DNA of 32,305 nucleotides from Heyndrickxia acidiproducens DSM 23148 (GTDB lineage Bacteria > Bacillota > Bacilli > Bacillales > Bacillaceae_C), in contig NZ_KB894017.1 in NCBI RefSeq assembly GCF_000374345.1, forward strand, positions 1-32,305, given 5' to 3'. Below are positions 31,580 to 32,305 of this stretch, in pieces. Position 1 is the first letter of the stretch. Each line of letters starts with the position of its first letter. Below the pieces are notes generated by a model. It saw only the letters and a program-made list of their open reading frames with translations. It searched no databases and was not told the origin of the DNA. Both the position numbers and the translations under genes were made by a program.

Positions 31580-32280
31580 CTGCGTCAACAGATGCGTTTA
31601 ATGTGCCGGAATTGTATTTATTAGCTGCAGCTTTCGGGGGGAACGTTCTCTTTGGCCTTCCGGATAAACAAATTTATGAATTGCAGGGAGATGAAGTGTT
31701 CAAAGAAGCACGGGAACGATTGATTGAAAAGGATATTCTCACAACAGGAGGCAGGCTTACCAAAATCGGTGCGATGGTCATTCAGGCGGTGGAACATTAT
31801 TACAAAAGTGAAAAGTATGTCCGGATTAACAACTTAATGTTTGCTTTTGTGGAGAAGAACCATGATAAGCTGGTTGTCTTAGTGGAGCTGGAGCAAGACA
31901 ATTATCAACTGCGCCTGATCTCAAAAGCTTTTGTGCTGAAGTTATTAGGGGACCAGTTCCCGATTATCCAAAGAGAGCCTGGTGCAGGGGAACAGAACTT
32001 TTTGCGGCGGGAACTGACCAATGAAGAAAGACGGGAAGTTGAAAATTTTGAGCCTGACCAATCGTTTATGAACCTTGAAATCTTTCACTTGAATGAGAAA
32101 CCGATGGAAGCCGGCAACCCAAAATTTTACGGGCAATGGCTGATATTTTTAAAAGGTGAAAAACTGATGATAGTGGATGTTCCCCGGAAAAAATATTACC
32201 GCGCAAGCCAGTACTGGTTTTTAAAATTGCTCTTTGACGAGTTGGAATTCCCGTATAAGGAGGCAAAAATCAATGGCTAA
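31576..32280 (+). CDS. DUF5081-like T7SS-associated protein
   Basis: A 234-aa soluble protein of mixed alpha/beta make-up, without membrane segments or enzyme motifs. The N-terminus LYLLAAAFGGNVLFGLPDK, then a helical segment ending LTKIGAMVIQAVEHYYKSE, followed by beta-rich blocks (LVVLVELEQDNYQLRLIS and QWLIFLKGEKLMIVD), recalls DUF5081, a family found beside Firmicutes T7SS genes. The layout is also reminiscent of mycobacterial EspG chaperones, which bind secreted substrates in the cytosol; that comparison is inference. Its start shares ATGA (31576-31579) with the WXG100-like gene, and its end overlaps the start of the next gene. Confidence 0.7.
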   Translation: MTASTDAFNVPELYLLAAAFGGNVLFGLPDKQIYELQGDEVFKEARERLIEKDILTTGGRLTKIGAMVIQAVEHYYKSEKYVRINNLMFAFVEKNHDKLVVLVELEQDNYQLRLISKAFVLKLLGDQFPIIQREPGAGEQNFLRRELTNEERREVENFEPDQSFMNLEIFHLNEKPMEAGNPKFYGQWLIFLKGEKLMIVDVPRKKYYRASQYWFLKLLFDELEFPYKEAKING

Positions 32281-32305
32281 TGCCAACATGGGCGGAGGCG
32301 GCTCC
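32273..32305 (+). CDS. Start of a Gly-rich protein, truncated by the window edge
   Basis: ATG 32273 follows a perfect AAGGAGG (32258-32264) and opens MANANMGGGGS before the sequence ends. It overlaps the DUF5081-like gene by 8 bases, continuing the coupled T7SS module. Eleven residues are too few for a family call; a secreted substrate is possible. Confidence 0.7.
   Translation, partial: MANANMGGGGS

Overview
The window looks like a chromosomal segment of a spore-forming Bacillaceae bacterium, possibly close to Heyndrickxia (Bacillus) coagulans. That placement is inferred from strong AGGAGG-type ribosome sites, frequent TTG starts, gene families shared with Bacillus (PepF, DUF3892, SASP-like peptides, paired SDR enzymes) and a Firmicutes-type type VII secretion locus. 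No marker gene fixes the species.

Layout. Positions 1-109 hold the start of a probable transposase gene that runs off the left edge. Positions 300-8850 carry mostly housekeeping and accessory genes: a GNAT acetyltransferase, a decayed histidine phosphatase, a PP2C-like phosphatase with a small zinc-ribbon protein, aminopeptidase C, an array of eight 52-bp tandem repeats, a small SASP-like protein, a DUF3892 protein, oligoendopeptidase F and a VanH-like D-2-hydroxyacid dehydrogenase. Positions 8850-15800 hold a long gene-poor gap, an MHS-type MFS transporter, a single tRNA-Val(GAC) with its own promoter and terminator, an AGE-family epimerase, two paralogous SDR oxidoreductases, and two small proteins. 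One of the small proteins (57 aa, minus strand, 14546-14719) is easily missed.

Positions 15910-19090 form a compact vitamin B12 operon. A promoter, a cobalamin riboswitch and a terminator precede three genes: a secreted, membrane-anchored alpha/alpha-barrel protein, a membrane-anchored DUF4430 protein, and an ECF-transporter S component. The first two correspond to the two halves of animal transcobalamin/intrinsic factor, encoded as separate tethered proteins. I propose that they capture cobalamin at the cell surface and pass it to the S component. This is the most interesting system in the window.

Positions 20064-32305 hold a type VII secretion (T7SS) locus in the Staphylococcus/Listeria gene order: WXG100 protein (TTG start), hairpin, EsaA (TTG start, with an Asn/Gly/Asp-rich repeat insert), EssA, EsaB, EssB, EssC. 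A tightly overlapping downstream module follows: a coiled-coil protein, a second WXG100-like protein, a DUF5081-like protein and the start of a Gly-rich protein cut by the window edge. This module probably encodes locus-specific substrates or accessory factors.
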